64,000 bases of DNA, taken from Heterocephalus glaber (lineage: Eukaryota; Chordata; Mammalia; Rodentia; Bathyergidae). Position 1 is the stretch's first letter, and every line of letters starts with the position of its first letter. Shown here one piece after another: positions 35,912 through 47,055 of the stretch. The stretch is from assembly GCF_000247695.1 (NCBI RefSeq), contig NW_004624778.1, positions 17,862,058 through 17,926,057 on the forward strand. Reading direction: 5' to 3'. Made by a program: the position numbers and the translations under genes. The notes beneath the pieces were generated by a model. That model was not told the origin of the DNA. It did no database searches and saw only the letters and a list, made by a program, of their open reading frames with translations.

Positions 35912-36853
35912 TTGTTAGGACAATTAAATCAAAGGAGCAATTTATTTGACAAATTTACCCAAAATCAAAACCATCCAGAGATCTGGTTTTGAGATATTTT
36001 CCTTTTCTATCAAGAGATCTGGTGTTGAAGCCATCCGCATTCCCATATCACTCAGAGAACCTCAGTCAATATCCATACTAATCTAGTGGAATCCCAGCTA
36101 ATTCCATATTCAGTCCAAGACAGAAAACAATTTGTCTCCCAAGTGATTTTCTTCCTCTATCCAAAGAGCAAGCTAATATCTTGCCTTGGTTTTTACAATA
36201 TGTTATTTTAATTTCTTTAAAAATAAAGTTGATCATAAATTCCATGCAATCAAGACACATGAATACAACTTTGAATTGTTTTACATGTTTGCAAAAGGAA
36301 TTACTTTAAAACTCAAGAGGGGCTTTCCAATAATAAATCTAGCTAGATTCATACATTTAGAAATATTTTATGTCAATTTTTATAGATTTAGGGAAAAAAT
36401 ACAAATAGAAATATATTTTTAAATTGTATGATTCATAAGTGCCATCTGCTGGTTTTGTCTAGGAATAATTTTCCAGTAAATTTTTGATTTACATTCAGAA
36501 GAACATTGAAATATACACACTGTCATATTTTTAAAGAAAATATAATATACTACAGTATCATTATCATTATAAAGTAATAATCCTGAAGTTCATAAATCCT
36601 AGACAAGAATTTCTTTGTGGTTTACCATCCAGAATAGGTTTGCTTCTCCTGAGCAATGCTTTGCTTATACCTTTAGGGTATTATCAATCTGAGTTGGATG
36701 TTTTCATTTTGCGATTTGCTGCTAAAAACTTAAATTGTGGCTCAGCCTTAGAATAAAAGATTTTAATAGATGCAGCGTAGGTTCTCTCTCATTCCTGCTT
36801 TATTGTTTTACTCCTTGCTGTAACTTTCCTCACACGCTTCTCATCTTGCTTTA

Positions 36854-36854
<1 letters not shown>

Positions 36855-36889
<35 letters not shown>
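36855..36889. repeat. (TG)n microsatellite
   Basis: About 17 TG units. Confidence 0.95.
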
Positions 36890-36891
<2 letters not shown>

Positions 36892-37329
36892 AGAGCCTCC
36901 TTAAATCTTTACTTGAAACAAAGTGAAATAGGGATAGATAAATCTCTAAATTGAGCTGAAGTGAAGTAAACATAATCAATGTAACTAAATTAAACTCTCA
37001 AAACATGACTGAGCTTAAAGCAGCATGACTATCATCTGCTTTAAAAGGGAAGTTGGTTTGCACACAAACCAATAAAGGGAGTAATCATAAAAAGCATGTT
37101 TGAGTGAAAGGGGATCCTTACAGCAGAAATTCAGAAACCCAAATTGCAAAACAGTGCAAAATGATATGTGTACAACTGATCTGATATCTGTCCTTTGGAC
37201 ATGCTTGTGATATCCCCCTACTTTTTTTAAATGTGCATTATATTAAGTAGATTATCACTCCCCACTGTCTTCAGAAAAGCTCTGTGAAAGAAAAACATAA
37301 CTTTCTGGTGGAGTCATCACTTACAGATT

Positions 37330-37637
37330 GAGGAACCTTTAACAGAACTACTTGGAACCAAAAGGATTTCACATTTTTTCAGAACATCTGCACATGCACA
37401 GTGAGATATCCTGGGGATGGGACCCATGCCTGAATGTGAAATCCATTTATGGTTCACATATACCTAATCATAGCCTGAGGGTAATTTTATGTGATATTTT
37501 TAATAATTTTGTGCAAGAAACAGTTTTGTGGTATGGGATTCTTCATTGTGGCATCATGTCAGAGCTCAAAAGGTTTCAGATTTTAAAGCATTTGAGATGT
37601 TAGATTTTCAGATTAGGGATGCTCAACCTGTACCAGG
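37330..37637 (+). mobile_element. Tigger-like (pogo) DNA transposon relic
   Basis: Internal motifs 'GAGATATCCTGGGGATGGGA' and 'CCTGAGGGTAATTTTATGTG', with the terminus 'AGGGATGCTCAACCTGTA'. A related reverse copy is at 62430-62668. Ends 80 bp from the MBD2 exon 5 donor. Confidence 0.6.
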
Positions 37638-37718
37638 TATGATACTGAACTTAATGGGCAGTATAAAATTTACCCACAGGCAAAAAAAAGCTTTTTAAAG
37701 TCACGTTAAACTGCTTAC

Positions 37719-37896
37719 CTAATGTCTTCATCTGTGACAATGAAAGCTTTGCAGAGGGGCTGAGATGTGTTAAGCCATACAGCGGGGTTCTTTTCCACAG
37801 CAGCAGAGACTTGTCCTGTGATTGGTGCAGAGCTCGTGTGCAAAGCACTAGCAACAGCAGATAAAAGGGTCTCATCATTACTACCTGGACCAACTC
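37719..37896 (-). CDS. MBD2: MBD2 coding exon 5 (human residues about 311-370)
   Basis: This 178-nt exon completes the split Gly codon from exon 4, encodes 58 whole residues, and ends with two bases of the Arg codon finished by exon 6. The acceptor is AATTGCAG|GAGTTG and the donor ATTAG|GTAAGCAG. The peptide begins VGPGSNDETLLSAVASALH, includes the invariant 'WLNTSQPLCKAF' stretch, and ends 'IVTDEDI'. The last part is the start of the C-terminal coiled coil (about 360-393 in human) that pairs with GATAD2A/GATAD2B (p66) to bring the CHD4 remodeller into NuRD. No frameshift or stop is present. Intron 5, between this exon and exon 6, is 6.95 kb. Confidence 0.97.
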
Positions 37897-39215
37897 CTGC
37901 AATTAAAAAGAAGCACTTCTTAAAGGAAATTTTTGAATGTGCTGAGCAAGCCTTATGAGACTTACAACAACCAGTATTTTTGTGTTCAATTGGCATCATA
38001 TTTTTAAAATTGATCCAAGCCAAAGCAGCAAAGGACAATGTCATATCCACTTAAAAGCTATTATACAGCAGAGAATTAACACTAAAGAAATCATCACAAA
38101 AAAGCTAAGCACTTTAATAAAATTTTAAAATATATTTTCACAAGCTTAAACTGTTGAAAAATTGGCTACACTCCTCAAGCAAGGTCAATTATTTTGATAG
38201 TATAAGTGCTTTATAAAGGCATTATACTCATATATCCCTATTAAGTTTCTCTTTATGACTTTTAAAATATATATCCAGCAATATCCAATATTCATCTTCT
38301 TTGTATCTCTTTAGAATATTTCTTTGTGACTTTTTAAATTATTTCTAGTAGTATCCCAATGTTTATCTTATTTGTTTCAAGAATTCAATGCAAACATGCT
38401 ATGCCTGCAGCTTTAACAGCTTTTTCAAATACATACTAAAATATCCAGAAAAACTGCACACTTTGACCATTTGCAAGAGACTGACACCACCACAAAATTT
38501 AAATGAATTGCTTAAAGTCCTAAACTTGTTTAGCTAAAGCAATAATTTCCAAGAATATAAAAGGATAAGAATTTAACTGTGAATTGTGAGGATTTTTGAT
38601 CTACAATATATCAAGATTTAGAAGCTGAGTTCTACTTGAAAAATAACATTTCTCTAGAACTTGGATTTACCATGTGATTTGAAAGGTAGACTGGTAACTG
38701 AGTTCTCCACCCCAGATCCCACCAGCTGCTACTGCTGTAGCAAAGTACATGTTCCCACTGCTATTTACGGCAGCATTTTGTGGAAGAAGGGGCAGAAGGA
38801 AAGCAGTTAGTTGTTTATTCAGTAAGAGGATAAGAGAAAGAACAAATGGTGGGACCAGATGCTGCTGTAAGCAGGAAGCTTGGGAAATCCTGTTGATTAT
38901 CTACATTCAGTGCTGAAAGCAGCACACGGGTAGAATCAGATGACAAACCTAATCTACAGCCAAAGATTTTACACAGAAAAAAAATCTCAGGTAATACACC
39001 ACATGGAAGCATCCCTACAACATCCAAGTTTTTCTCATTTATTTCCTGAGTTTACTACAACACAAAAGGAATGCCAACCAGCAAGGCACATGATTTCCCC
39101 AAAGCAAAGACTAGGTACCAATTCTGAATCCACGATATCTAACATAGTGCCTGGCATCATTATAAAGGCACGTAAGGCACTTATAAATATCTGCTCAACT
39201 AAACTTAGATAATAC
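37897..39215 (-). other. MBD2: MBD2 intron 4
   Basis: A 1.3-kb intron, AT-rich, with no interspersed repeat or RNA gene that I recognise. Confidence 0.9.
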
Positions 39216-39306
39216 CTTGAAGACCTTTAGGTAGTTCCATGGTTTTTATAATTTGTTCTGTTACATCTGATGCACTAAGTCCTTGTAGCCTCTTCTCCCA
39301 GAAAAG
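39216..39306 (-). CDS. MBD2: MBD2 coding exon 4 (human residues about 281-310)
   Basis: This 91-nt exon starts in phase 0 directly after the Gln that ends exon 3, and it leaves one base of a split Gly codon at its end. The acceptor is CTTTACAG|CTTTTC and the donor TTCAAG|GTATT. It encodes 30 residues, starting LFWEKRLQGLSASD and ending MELPKGLQ. By human numbering the Arg-Leu pair in 'WEKRLQG' falls at 286/287, residues reported as important for binding the HDAC core of NuRD; both are intact here. Intron 3 upstream is 22.3 kb and intron 4 downstream 1.3 kb. The MBD3 paralogue differs here ('KKLSGLNAFD' type), which supports MBD2. The coding sequence is intact. Confidence 0.96.
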
Positions 39307-40079
39307 CTGTAAAGCAAAATATCACTGTTAATAGATACATTGAGACAAGAAAGTAGCGCATCGATGCTGTTGAATAATGAAATTTAAATCATTTCAATAG
39401 CTTCCTATAATTTTCTCATTTTTTTCCTTACAACAAGATAAATGATACTCCAAACGTGAATTATTTCAACACATCATAACTCTTTCCAATGACATTACTC
39501 AAAAATGTTTTGTCATTTTATGCAACTTACTCAGTTGTTGTAGTATTACAGATTGTTATATGCTATATACTGTATATAGTTCTTTATAAGCTATCTTCCA
39601 AAGAATATAATTTGATTTTTAAAGAATTTATTTGTAATGAAATTTTAATATTAAAATTTATCAGGGGAAAAGAAAAAATATGTATTAACCCCTTTATCCA
39701 ATATCAGTAGGGAAAGAGCTACTTCATATGGGTGAGTTTTTTTAAGACACTAATGTTTAGCCCTTCAGCATGCTTTAAAGGGAAAAAAGACCCACGTTTT
39801 CTGAAACATCTTAGTACTACCTTAGTTTTTAGACTGGACATCATGGTTCTGAAGGATTTTCTCCCTGTGGCACAGGGCTTGGGTCATTGTTGTCACTCAG
39901 CAGTCCTGGGTCATTGATCTGGGCATCAGTGAGCACAATGAAAGGCTTGTAATGCCTTGGGGGCTACTAAGGTATGCAAGTGTTTATTCAAACACTGAGT
40001 GGCCCCAGATAGTTATGCTTTTCTATTGTATATTCTTTTTATACTTTAGTCTTTCTCCTAGTTAGCTTTTCTCATTAAT

Positions 40080-40190
40080 TTCACTCATCCATTCATCACA
40101 CATTTACTGAGCTCCTATTATGTGCTATACTTGGCCTGAGGAGGCAGTAGTTAACAAGGTAGACATTATCCTTGTACTCAGGCCTTATTT
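40080..40190 (-). mobile_element. L2 LINE relic
   Basis: 'CTGAGCTCCTATTATGTGCT' and following bases fit reverse L2. Confidence 0.55.
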
Positions 40191-40434
40191 CTATTTTAAA
40201 CTGCTTCATATTTTCTTGTTTACTGCAGATAAAGATTTTTAAGGACAAAAGGATTATACAGGACATTCTGTCCGTATTCCTAGATAGCAGGGCCAGTCAC
40301 ATAGTTGTTACTGCAAAAACCTTTGTGTTAATGACTGGAAATGGGAGCAACTGGACTCAGCATGAGAACGTGACAGACATGCCAAACCATACTGAAAGCC
40401 CAGATCGATACCCACAAAATGTATGACCCTGAAC

Positions 40435-40565
40435 ATGTTCTATAACCTCTTCAGAAATTTCAATTTCCTCTTCTATAAAAGTGGGTACAATTGCTATCCC
40501 GTAAGATTATTGGGAGGATTAAATAAAGCAACTTATGTAAAACAACTCCCATATTCTGTAAACAC
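40435..40565 (+). mobile_element. MIR SINE relic
   Basis: 'TTCAATTTCCTCTTCTATAA' then 'TATTGGGAGGATTAAATAAA' follow the MIR order. Confidence 0.6.
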
Positions 40566-41111
40566 TGTTTACAGAATTTAAGCAATTTCTGGCTATCCTC
40601 GGGGTTTTTTGGGTTTATGTTCTGACTTTTGGATGTATATAAAGTATCAGATAATTGCCTTCCAGACAAATGAAAAGATATGGTAGTATAACTCTATTTA
40701 TGGCAGAATAGTAATACTAATAATCTTAATGCTAGCACCAAGAGTAACCTGTTACAAAATGCTTAACTGTCCTCCAAAGGCCTTGGTATATGGAAACATC
40801 TCCTGTCTCTCTACAGATTCTATCCCCACATATCAGTAGAATATGTGGCCAATATAAACAGGTCAATAAGATGGCATGAGTAAATAAATCACTATGTAGA
40901 TAAAGATATTAGATGAGAATAATAACTAAGGAATGTGATAAATATCCCATGAAATGCTATCTGCTTTCTATTTACTCTTAGGTAGAGAAATATCATCTTT
41001 GTTTTGAATATCACAGCCACAGAAAACAAACCCTGGTTAAATTTCTGATCAGTGAATGCAGAACCCATGGATATGTAAGTGTGTATATGTGCATTCATAC
41101 ATATATGCATA

Positions 41112-41410
41112 TATTCAGTCGTCCCTTTGTATCTGTGGGTTCTACATATAACTGATTCAACCAACTACAGTGGATAAGCTTTCTTCCTTGTCATTATTCC
41201 CTAAGCAATACAGTATAACAAAAACTTGCACAGCATTTACATTGTCTTAAGTATAATAACCTATATATATGATTTAAAGTAGAGGGTAGGATGTGCATAG
41301 ATTATATACCAATATTATACCATTTTATATAAGAACTTTGAGCATTTGTAGATTTTGGTACCATTAGAGGATATTGGAACCAATTCCATGAGGAGGATGA
41401 CTCTATATAT
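41112..41410 (+). mobile_element. MER2 relic
   Basis: Starts 'CAGTCGTCCCTTTGTATCTG', contains 'ACTGATTCAACCAACTAC' and ends with the inverted terminus near 'AGGAGGATGACTCTATA'. Opposite orientation to the copy at 6638. Confidence 0.8.
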
Positions 41411-41455
41411 AATTTAATTTGCAAAGATAAATGAATACTGCCAAAAAATAAAAAC

Positions 41456-41614
41456 AGCTGGGTTTAGTGGAGCACATCTGTAATCCCAGCACTTGAGAGG
41501 CTGATGCAGGAGAATCACCACAAATTCAAAGCCAGCCTCATCTACATAGTGAGTCTAAGATTAGCCTGGACTACACAGGAGCTCTTATCTCAAAATGAAA
41601 ACAAAAACAAAACA
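41456..41614 (+). mobile_element. B1 SINE
   Basis: Forward B1: 'TCTGTAATCCCAGCACTTGA' core, 'AGCCTGGACTACACAGGA', A/C-rich tail. Confidence 0.88.
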
Positions 41615-41971
41615 TATGTAAACATGAGAAATATGGACAGATATGATTGCTAATATTTTACTCCAATATTAGATATTTTAAGATAATTTTGAACCTATCA
41701 TTTTAATTCTTAACTTTAAACTTATGTCACTAAGAAGAAAAATTATACAACAAGTTAGAAAGGAAAATTTTGCAAACTCTTGGATTGAAATGTGGGTGTA
41801 TGACTCTAGATTGTATCAAGTATCCCCACATGTCATCTAACAGCCCTCAACTATAGCTGAAGTCAGAATCTGATATGCACAGATGGATCTTGCACATGTT
41901 CCTTCAATGCTAAAAGCACTGTCACCAGAGTTCAGAAGCAGAAAAGATTAAATGCTTGTGCCAAAAAATGG

Positions 41972-41999
41972 TTGTGTGTGTGTGTGTGTGTGTGTGTGT
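41972..41999. repeat. (TG)n microsatellite
   Basis: About 14 TG units. Confidence 0.93.
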
Positions 42000-42319
42000 T
42001 TCTCCAGGGAAGCCAGACAGGGATTGGGGATGGGAGGGAGTTAAAGAAGGGAAGAAGGTTAGTTTGAAAAAAAGAAAACATTAATAGATCAAAGTAACTT
42101 CCCCCATCCTTTCTACTAGGCTCTCAAAGCTAATAAGCTCACTTCATTTCACTGAGAACTATGAATCCTCCATAAGATAAATCTGTTCATATCTCAGCAT
42201 GTTCCTAACTCATCTTTCTCTACATCTATTTTCTAAGATTCTTCCCTGTTTTATTGTTTTGAGTGATTGGGAGGGGGTTCTTTTCATTTTAAAAAATTTT
42301 TAAATGTACACATAGTGGC

Positions 42320-42440
42320 CATCATACTGAAAGAAGACAGTATTTTCCATATTGTGTGATTCAATTAATATAATATTCTGAAAACACAAAGCTATAGGGA
42401 TGGTTGCTAGAGCTGGAGTGGAGGACGGATCATCACAAGG
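42320..42440 (+). mobile_element. Possible L1M 3'-UTR scrap
   Basis: 'ATTCTGAAAACACAAAGCTA' followed by 'TAGGGATGGTTGC' resembles old L1 3' UTR. Weak. Confidence 0.3.
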
Positions 42441-43083
42441 CACTTGTTTGGAGTGTTGGAATTTTACTCCCTCATTTTTAATAAGCACACACTTAATCCA
42501 ATTGATACAATAACCATCCCCCCTGCCCTGGCCTGTTTCCCAAGGAATGGTCAATCTGTGTACCACCATCTCCCTTCCCTCAATCTCATTTCACTCAATC
42601 AGTTCATCTCTTTTTCTATCCAATTTTCACTAAATGTACTCTAAAAGACAGTCCCTTCCACTCCCCAAATTCTATGATTTTTTCATTATTTTCAGCCACT
42701 TTATGGCACCCAATGATTTGGGGGGAGCAGAGGAGAGAAGAGGTCTTCTACTGCCTAAATTTAAGGTTTCTCAGACTACTAATTTATGAACTCCAGAGTT
42801 TTACTAGATGATTGTGTTTACCTGGCGTTCTTCCCAACCATCTCAAGTCCAAAGACAATAATATTCAAAAGATTAGTCTCTCCAAATTTGGAAGGAGTTC
42901 CCTTTTATAATAGCTTCCTATTCTCTCCTGGGCATATTTCAAACACCACTCCCATCAATCCTAATCTACCTGCTGAAAATCTGATTTCACCTGCCTAATC
43001 CAATGGTTTTCTTGGGTTAATCTTACTGCCTTATGTGACAGGAAGCTATCAATAAATATAATACTTAAAAAGAACAATAATTT

Positions 43084-43186
43084 GGGCCTGGGGATTTAGC
43101 TCAGTGGTGCTACCGGACTCTCAAGCACAAGGTCCTGAGTTTGATCCCCGGTACCAAAAAAAACAACAAAAAAAAACCCACTTCAA
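43084..43186 (+). mobile_element. ID SINE, very recent-looking
   Basis: ID flanked by a perfect 17-bp TSD, AAAAAGAACAATAATTT (43067-43083 and 43187-43203). Confidence 0.95.
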
Positions 43187-43842
43187 AAAAAGAACAATAA
43201 TTTAATACTTGGAGAAACTCTCAAAATGTGTTATTGTCCTCAGTTATTATATGCCTTCTCTAATCCCCATGAACCAGACTCTCCAAGTGCTTCTAGTATC
43301 TGCTCTCTGTCACCCTCCAGTATATTAAAAAACTGGATAGCTTCCATATGTGCATCACTTTGTACTGTCAACAGTCTAGACATGCACTACCCAGTAAACC
43401 AGATGACTGAGGAAGAAACATAGGATGGAACTAAAAGTCATCTAGAACCACAAAAGAGCCACCCTAAAGCTTCGGTGATAGGGCAACTCATCTTGGGAGA
43501 AAGCACCTTACTAATCACTTCTAGCTCAGTACTTACTAATCTCATCTACAGCTACCTCTCTTCATAGTTCTCATACTGACTACCTGCAGGACATCAGAGG
43601 AAACACAGCTGCATGTACTTTATCTATCTTAGCTTTCCCAAGAACAAACATGGTGATGTGTCACAAAAGTTACTTCTTTGGTCAGATGAGCAAGCAAATA
43701 TGTTTACTGAAAGAAAAACTAACCCAGAATACAACTGTAGCATTTTCACCTTTTAATTGCTATGGATTTAACTTAGATTTTGAGGATTTGTTCACTTGCC
43801 TTATGAAAAATATTCAAGAAGATGAGGAAGAAACAAAGATCC

Positions 43843-43845
<3 letters not shown>

Positions 43846-43887
<42 letters not shown>

Positions 43888-43987
43888 NNNNNNNNNNNNN
43901 NNNNNNNNNNNNNNNNNNNNNNNNNNNNNNNNNNNNNNNNNNNNNNNNNNNNNNNNNNNNNNNNNNNNNNNNNNNNNNNNNNNNNNN

Positions 43988-44018
<31 letters not shown>
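43846..44018. repeat. (CT)n / 100-N gap / (CA)n
   Basis: A CT tract (43846-43887) runs into exactly 100 Ns (43888-43987), then CA repeats to 44018. The round number suggests a gap of unknown true size caused by the microsatellite. Confidence 0.95.
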
Positions 44019-44020
<2 letters not shown>

Positions 44021-44209
44021 CCACCAACCTCCTCACAACCATTTGCAAACACATACCCATATTCTGATGTTCTAAACTAAGGCTAGTAATGTTTATTATT
44101 ATTATTCTCCACCTCCCTAAGTTATTAACATGTACTCCAAACAGATTTATCCTCTGTTGGGAGGTCAGAAGAAAATGGTTTGCAATGAAAAAGTAATTAG
44201 AGGATCAAT

Positions 44210-44440
44210 CCAAATTCAATAAATATTCTTTGAGTGCCCACTACATGCAAAGTATTTTGCTGGGCACTGGAGATGGTTGTTAGTATAGCAGACAAGTATT
44301 GCCCTCAAGGAGCTTTGTCTGGCAAAAAGCAAACAAAACTCTACAAGGCAGGTTGCAATAATGAAGATGCAAAAGTAACCTTAATCTGAGATTCTAGGAA
44401 GATTTTTAGACAGAAACAGCTCTTGAAAAATATGTAAGAA
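44210..44440 (-). mobile_element. L2 LINE relic
   Basis: 'TTTGAGTGCCCACTACATGC' and 'CCCTCAAGGAGCTTTGTCTG' fit reverse L2. Confidence 0.6.
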
Positions 44441-44885
44441 TATGTTATGAGCATATAGAAGAGGAAAAACTATCTCTAGCCAAGAAAGTAGCTTAATCAA
44501 AGGCTAGAATTTCTAAATGATTTTATATAGAACAATATACAAAGTGGCTTATTTTAAATGTATATTCTGAAGCTTCATTCTCAGAAATTCTGTCCCATAG
44601 GTCCAGGATTAAGTAGCTAGCTTTATTTTATTTCTTTATAAGCACCTTAGGTTACTCTGATCCTGGTACAAGTGCCTCATTTAATTGGGGGTGAGAGATT
44701 GGCAGTGGATACAGAGAACCATTAATAGTCATCACCAAGATCTCCACGTTTTAATACTAATTATGCCAGATAATTTAAAAATATATTTTATTTGATCTCT
44801 TCCTTGAAGACTGAAGGATGGTATTTGTCTTCGTATTATTTCACTGTTGAAGGACATATGTTGAAGTTTATTTAAAAGTCAATGT

Positions 44886-44981
44886 GGGCCAGGGATTTAG
44901 CTCAGTGGTTTCGCCGCCTGCTGTGCAAGTGCAAGGACGCGAGTTTGATCCCCAGTATCAAAAATTTAAAAATAAAAAAAA
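44886..44981 (+). mobile_element. ID SINE
   Basis: ID with an A/T-rich tail. Perfect 14-bp TSD TTAAAAGTCAATGT (44872-44885 and 44982-44995). Confidence 0.95.
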
Positions 44982-45129
44982 TTAAAAGTCAATGTAATTG
45001 CTCAGATGTAAAGAAAGGACTTATCCAAAGTTCTTTTTTGTCAGTTAGACTATGCTCAAACCATCCTGACATAGGAGGAAGAGAGGAAGAAGGAACTGTT
45101 ACTTAGCCACCATGACTTTTTTTCTCATA

Positions 45130-45315
45130 GGCCTATTACTGTGCTAAGTGTTTTAGGTACAGGAATTCAGTTACTTTTTCCTATAGCAGTCTGGAAAGGA
45201 TATCATCACTCCTATTAAAGGTAAAGAAATTGAAGCTTGGAGAGGTTAAGTAACTTAACAATGGTTATACACCTAGTTGGTGGAACAGTTAGATGAATAA
45301 ACAGTCCTGCTGTTA
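45130..45315 (-). mobile_element. MIR SINE relic
   Basis: 'AAATTGAAGCTTGGAGAGGT' then 'TAAGTAACTTAACAATGGTT', the reverse MIR core. Confidence 0.7.
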
Positions 45316-45319
45316 ACAA

Positions 45320-46649
45320 CAAAAACCCTGCAAAAGTATTTGCATGTTTGGTTCTAAATCTTAAGAGTACAGGCCTCGGATCCTGCTATTCAAATCAAAG
45401 TCTAATGACAGATCAATAAATGCTAAGAAACTATCAAGTTATTCTTAATCCACTTCACTATAAATATCCATTTCAGAAAGCTATGTTCAAACTCTAACTT
45501 TGTCACTAAGTAATAAATACTGTGTCATTTAGCAACCCTAGACAACCTATGCCTGATGCCTGCCTTCTCCAGATACAGAGTTAAGAGACTAGGCTGGTGA
45601 CATATTTAGCTAAATCTCATACAGAAATTTAAGGAGGTAACAAACTGTGATTTGAGGTAATTCACACATTAAAACCCCCCAAAATGGTGTTATATGTATA
45701 TTTTTTTCTGCAAGTTATCTTTCTTAGACCTCAATGAAAATGTCAACCACACGGCGTGCCAAAATTTCCTTCAGTGGATGAAAATTAAAGATTGAGATCT
45801 CTCCTCTAAGAAAATACTTCCAGATAAGTTACAGTAACAATATGTGGGGAAAAGTGTTTCATAAAATGGGAGGATGGGAAGATTGATTTACTAAGCCTAT
45901 GTAACTCAAGGCTTTTGAGTATTGTTAAAGATTAATTACACTAACACTACTTGTCATGACCACACTGAAAAGCATCTATATCAAATATACCAGGATTACT
46001 TTCATCTACTATTATACTCAATCTGAAAAGCATTGATGTATCTGTTTAGTATTTTTAAAAATCACTTGCCATAACGACATCAACCTTTCATGTTTACTCA
46101 TGACCTCAACTTGACAGTCAGCTCTAAGGATAGGAATTTCTAACTTCTGAGGGGCAGAGTGAATGGGACAGGAAGGGCTTAAATTCAGACCAACCCATGT
46201 GGGGGCACTGGCCAGAGGTGTATATGAGATGGATATGCAGAGATAAGAGTCTTTTACAGCCACGAGCCTACAAGAGTGCATGGTTACAGATTTAAAGAGA
46301 GTCTACTGGGCCACAAGTCACAGTGTGCTCAAAATTCATTGCCTTAAGAAGTGACTGCTCTGGCCTTTGTCCTCTCCATACTCCTCCATCATTTAATTTG
46401 GTCCCAAAGTCAGTGATTTAACAGACCATCCTCACCTTCCCCTGTTATTCCCTTGTCACCTACAGGAATTCTTGCCTTTCCTTCTTTGATCCTTGCTTTC
46501 TGGTTCTATCAATAAAAGGCCACAGAGGCTTCAGTTCAGGGCTGAGAAGTCAGTTAATGGCAGTCCCTCTGGGCCCTCCTGGAGTATGGATCGGACATTG
46601 ACTCCCAGTAATCTTTTATCCTTTTGTGCCACTGCGACAAACTCACATT
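45320..46649. other. Unrecognised intronic DNA
   Basis: No exon or clear repeat apart from a faint MIR resemblance near 45480-45620. Confidence 0.45.
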
Positions 46650-46658
46650 GAAATTCTT

Positions 46659-46912
46659 TAAGGGGAAAAGAATTTGACATACAGGTAAGTGAGGCATATA
46701 GAACTCCAATTAGCCATGATCAAAAGAAATCTTTACCAAAGCATATGATAGTCAAGATTCCAGAAATCCAACACAAGAACAGATAATGAAAAGCCATTAA
46801 AGAAAATAAATAAATCACCTATAAAGCAAAGCCCATCAGAATCACAGCAGACTTTTCAATGCAAACCCTCAAGTCAAGGAGAGTTTGGAGTGAAGTATTT
46901 CAAGCCCTAAGA
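46659..46912 (+). mobile_element. Internal L1 ORF1 fragment with TSD
   Basis: 254 bp matching the ORF1 region at about 12885-13133 in sequence, truncated at both ends. It has no A tail and is bounded by GAAATTCTT (46650-46658 and 46913-46921). Contains several in-frame stops. Confidence 0.75.
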
Positions 46913-46914
46913 GA

Positions 46915-47055
46915 AATTCTTACTTTATCACTAGCTGTATAAACCTTGGACAGCTAACTTAAACTCTATAAATACTAATATTGGGAAATAAAAATAATAT
47001 CAAAGCATTATGGAAATTAAATGAGGAAGATTCATAAACACTTGAACATACCCAA
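46915..47055 (+). mobile_element. MIR SINE relic
   Basis: 'TTATCACTAGCTGTATAAAC' then 'ATGGAAATTAAATGAGGAAG'. Split at its left by the L1 fragment. Confidence 0.5.

Larger units (their letters stand above)
30766..37718 (-). other. MBD2: MBD2 intron 5
   Basis: A 6.95-kb intron with a B1-ID SINE split by an L1, a MaLR-type LTR relic, two ID SINEs, a 1.9-kb L1 and a Tigger-like relic. Nothing is recognised in 31620-33098 or 35920-37330 except a (TG)n tract. Confidence 0.9.

Noticed and set aside
43650..44075. 141-codon frame spanning the N gap
   Set aside because: Its length comes from translating a microsatellite and unknown bases.
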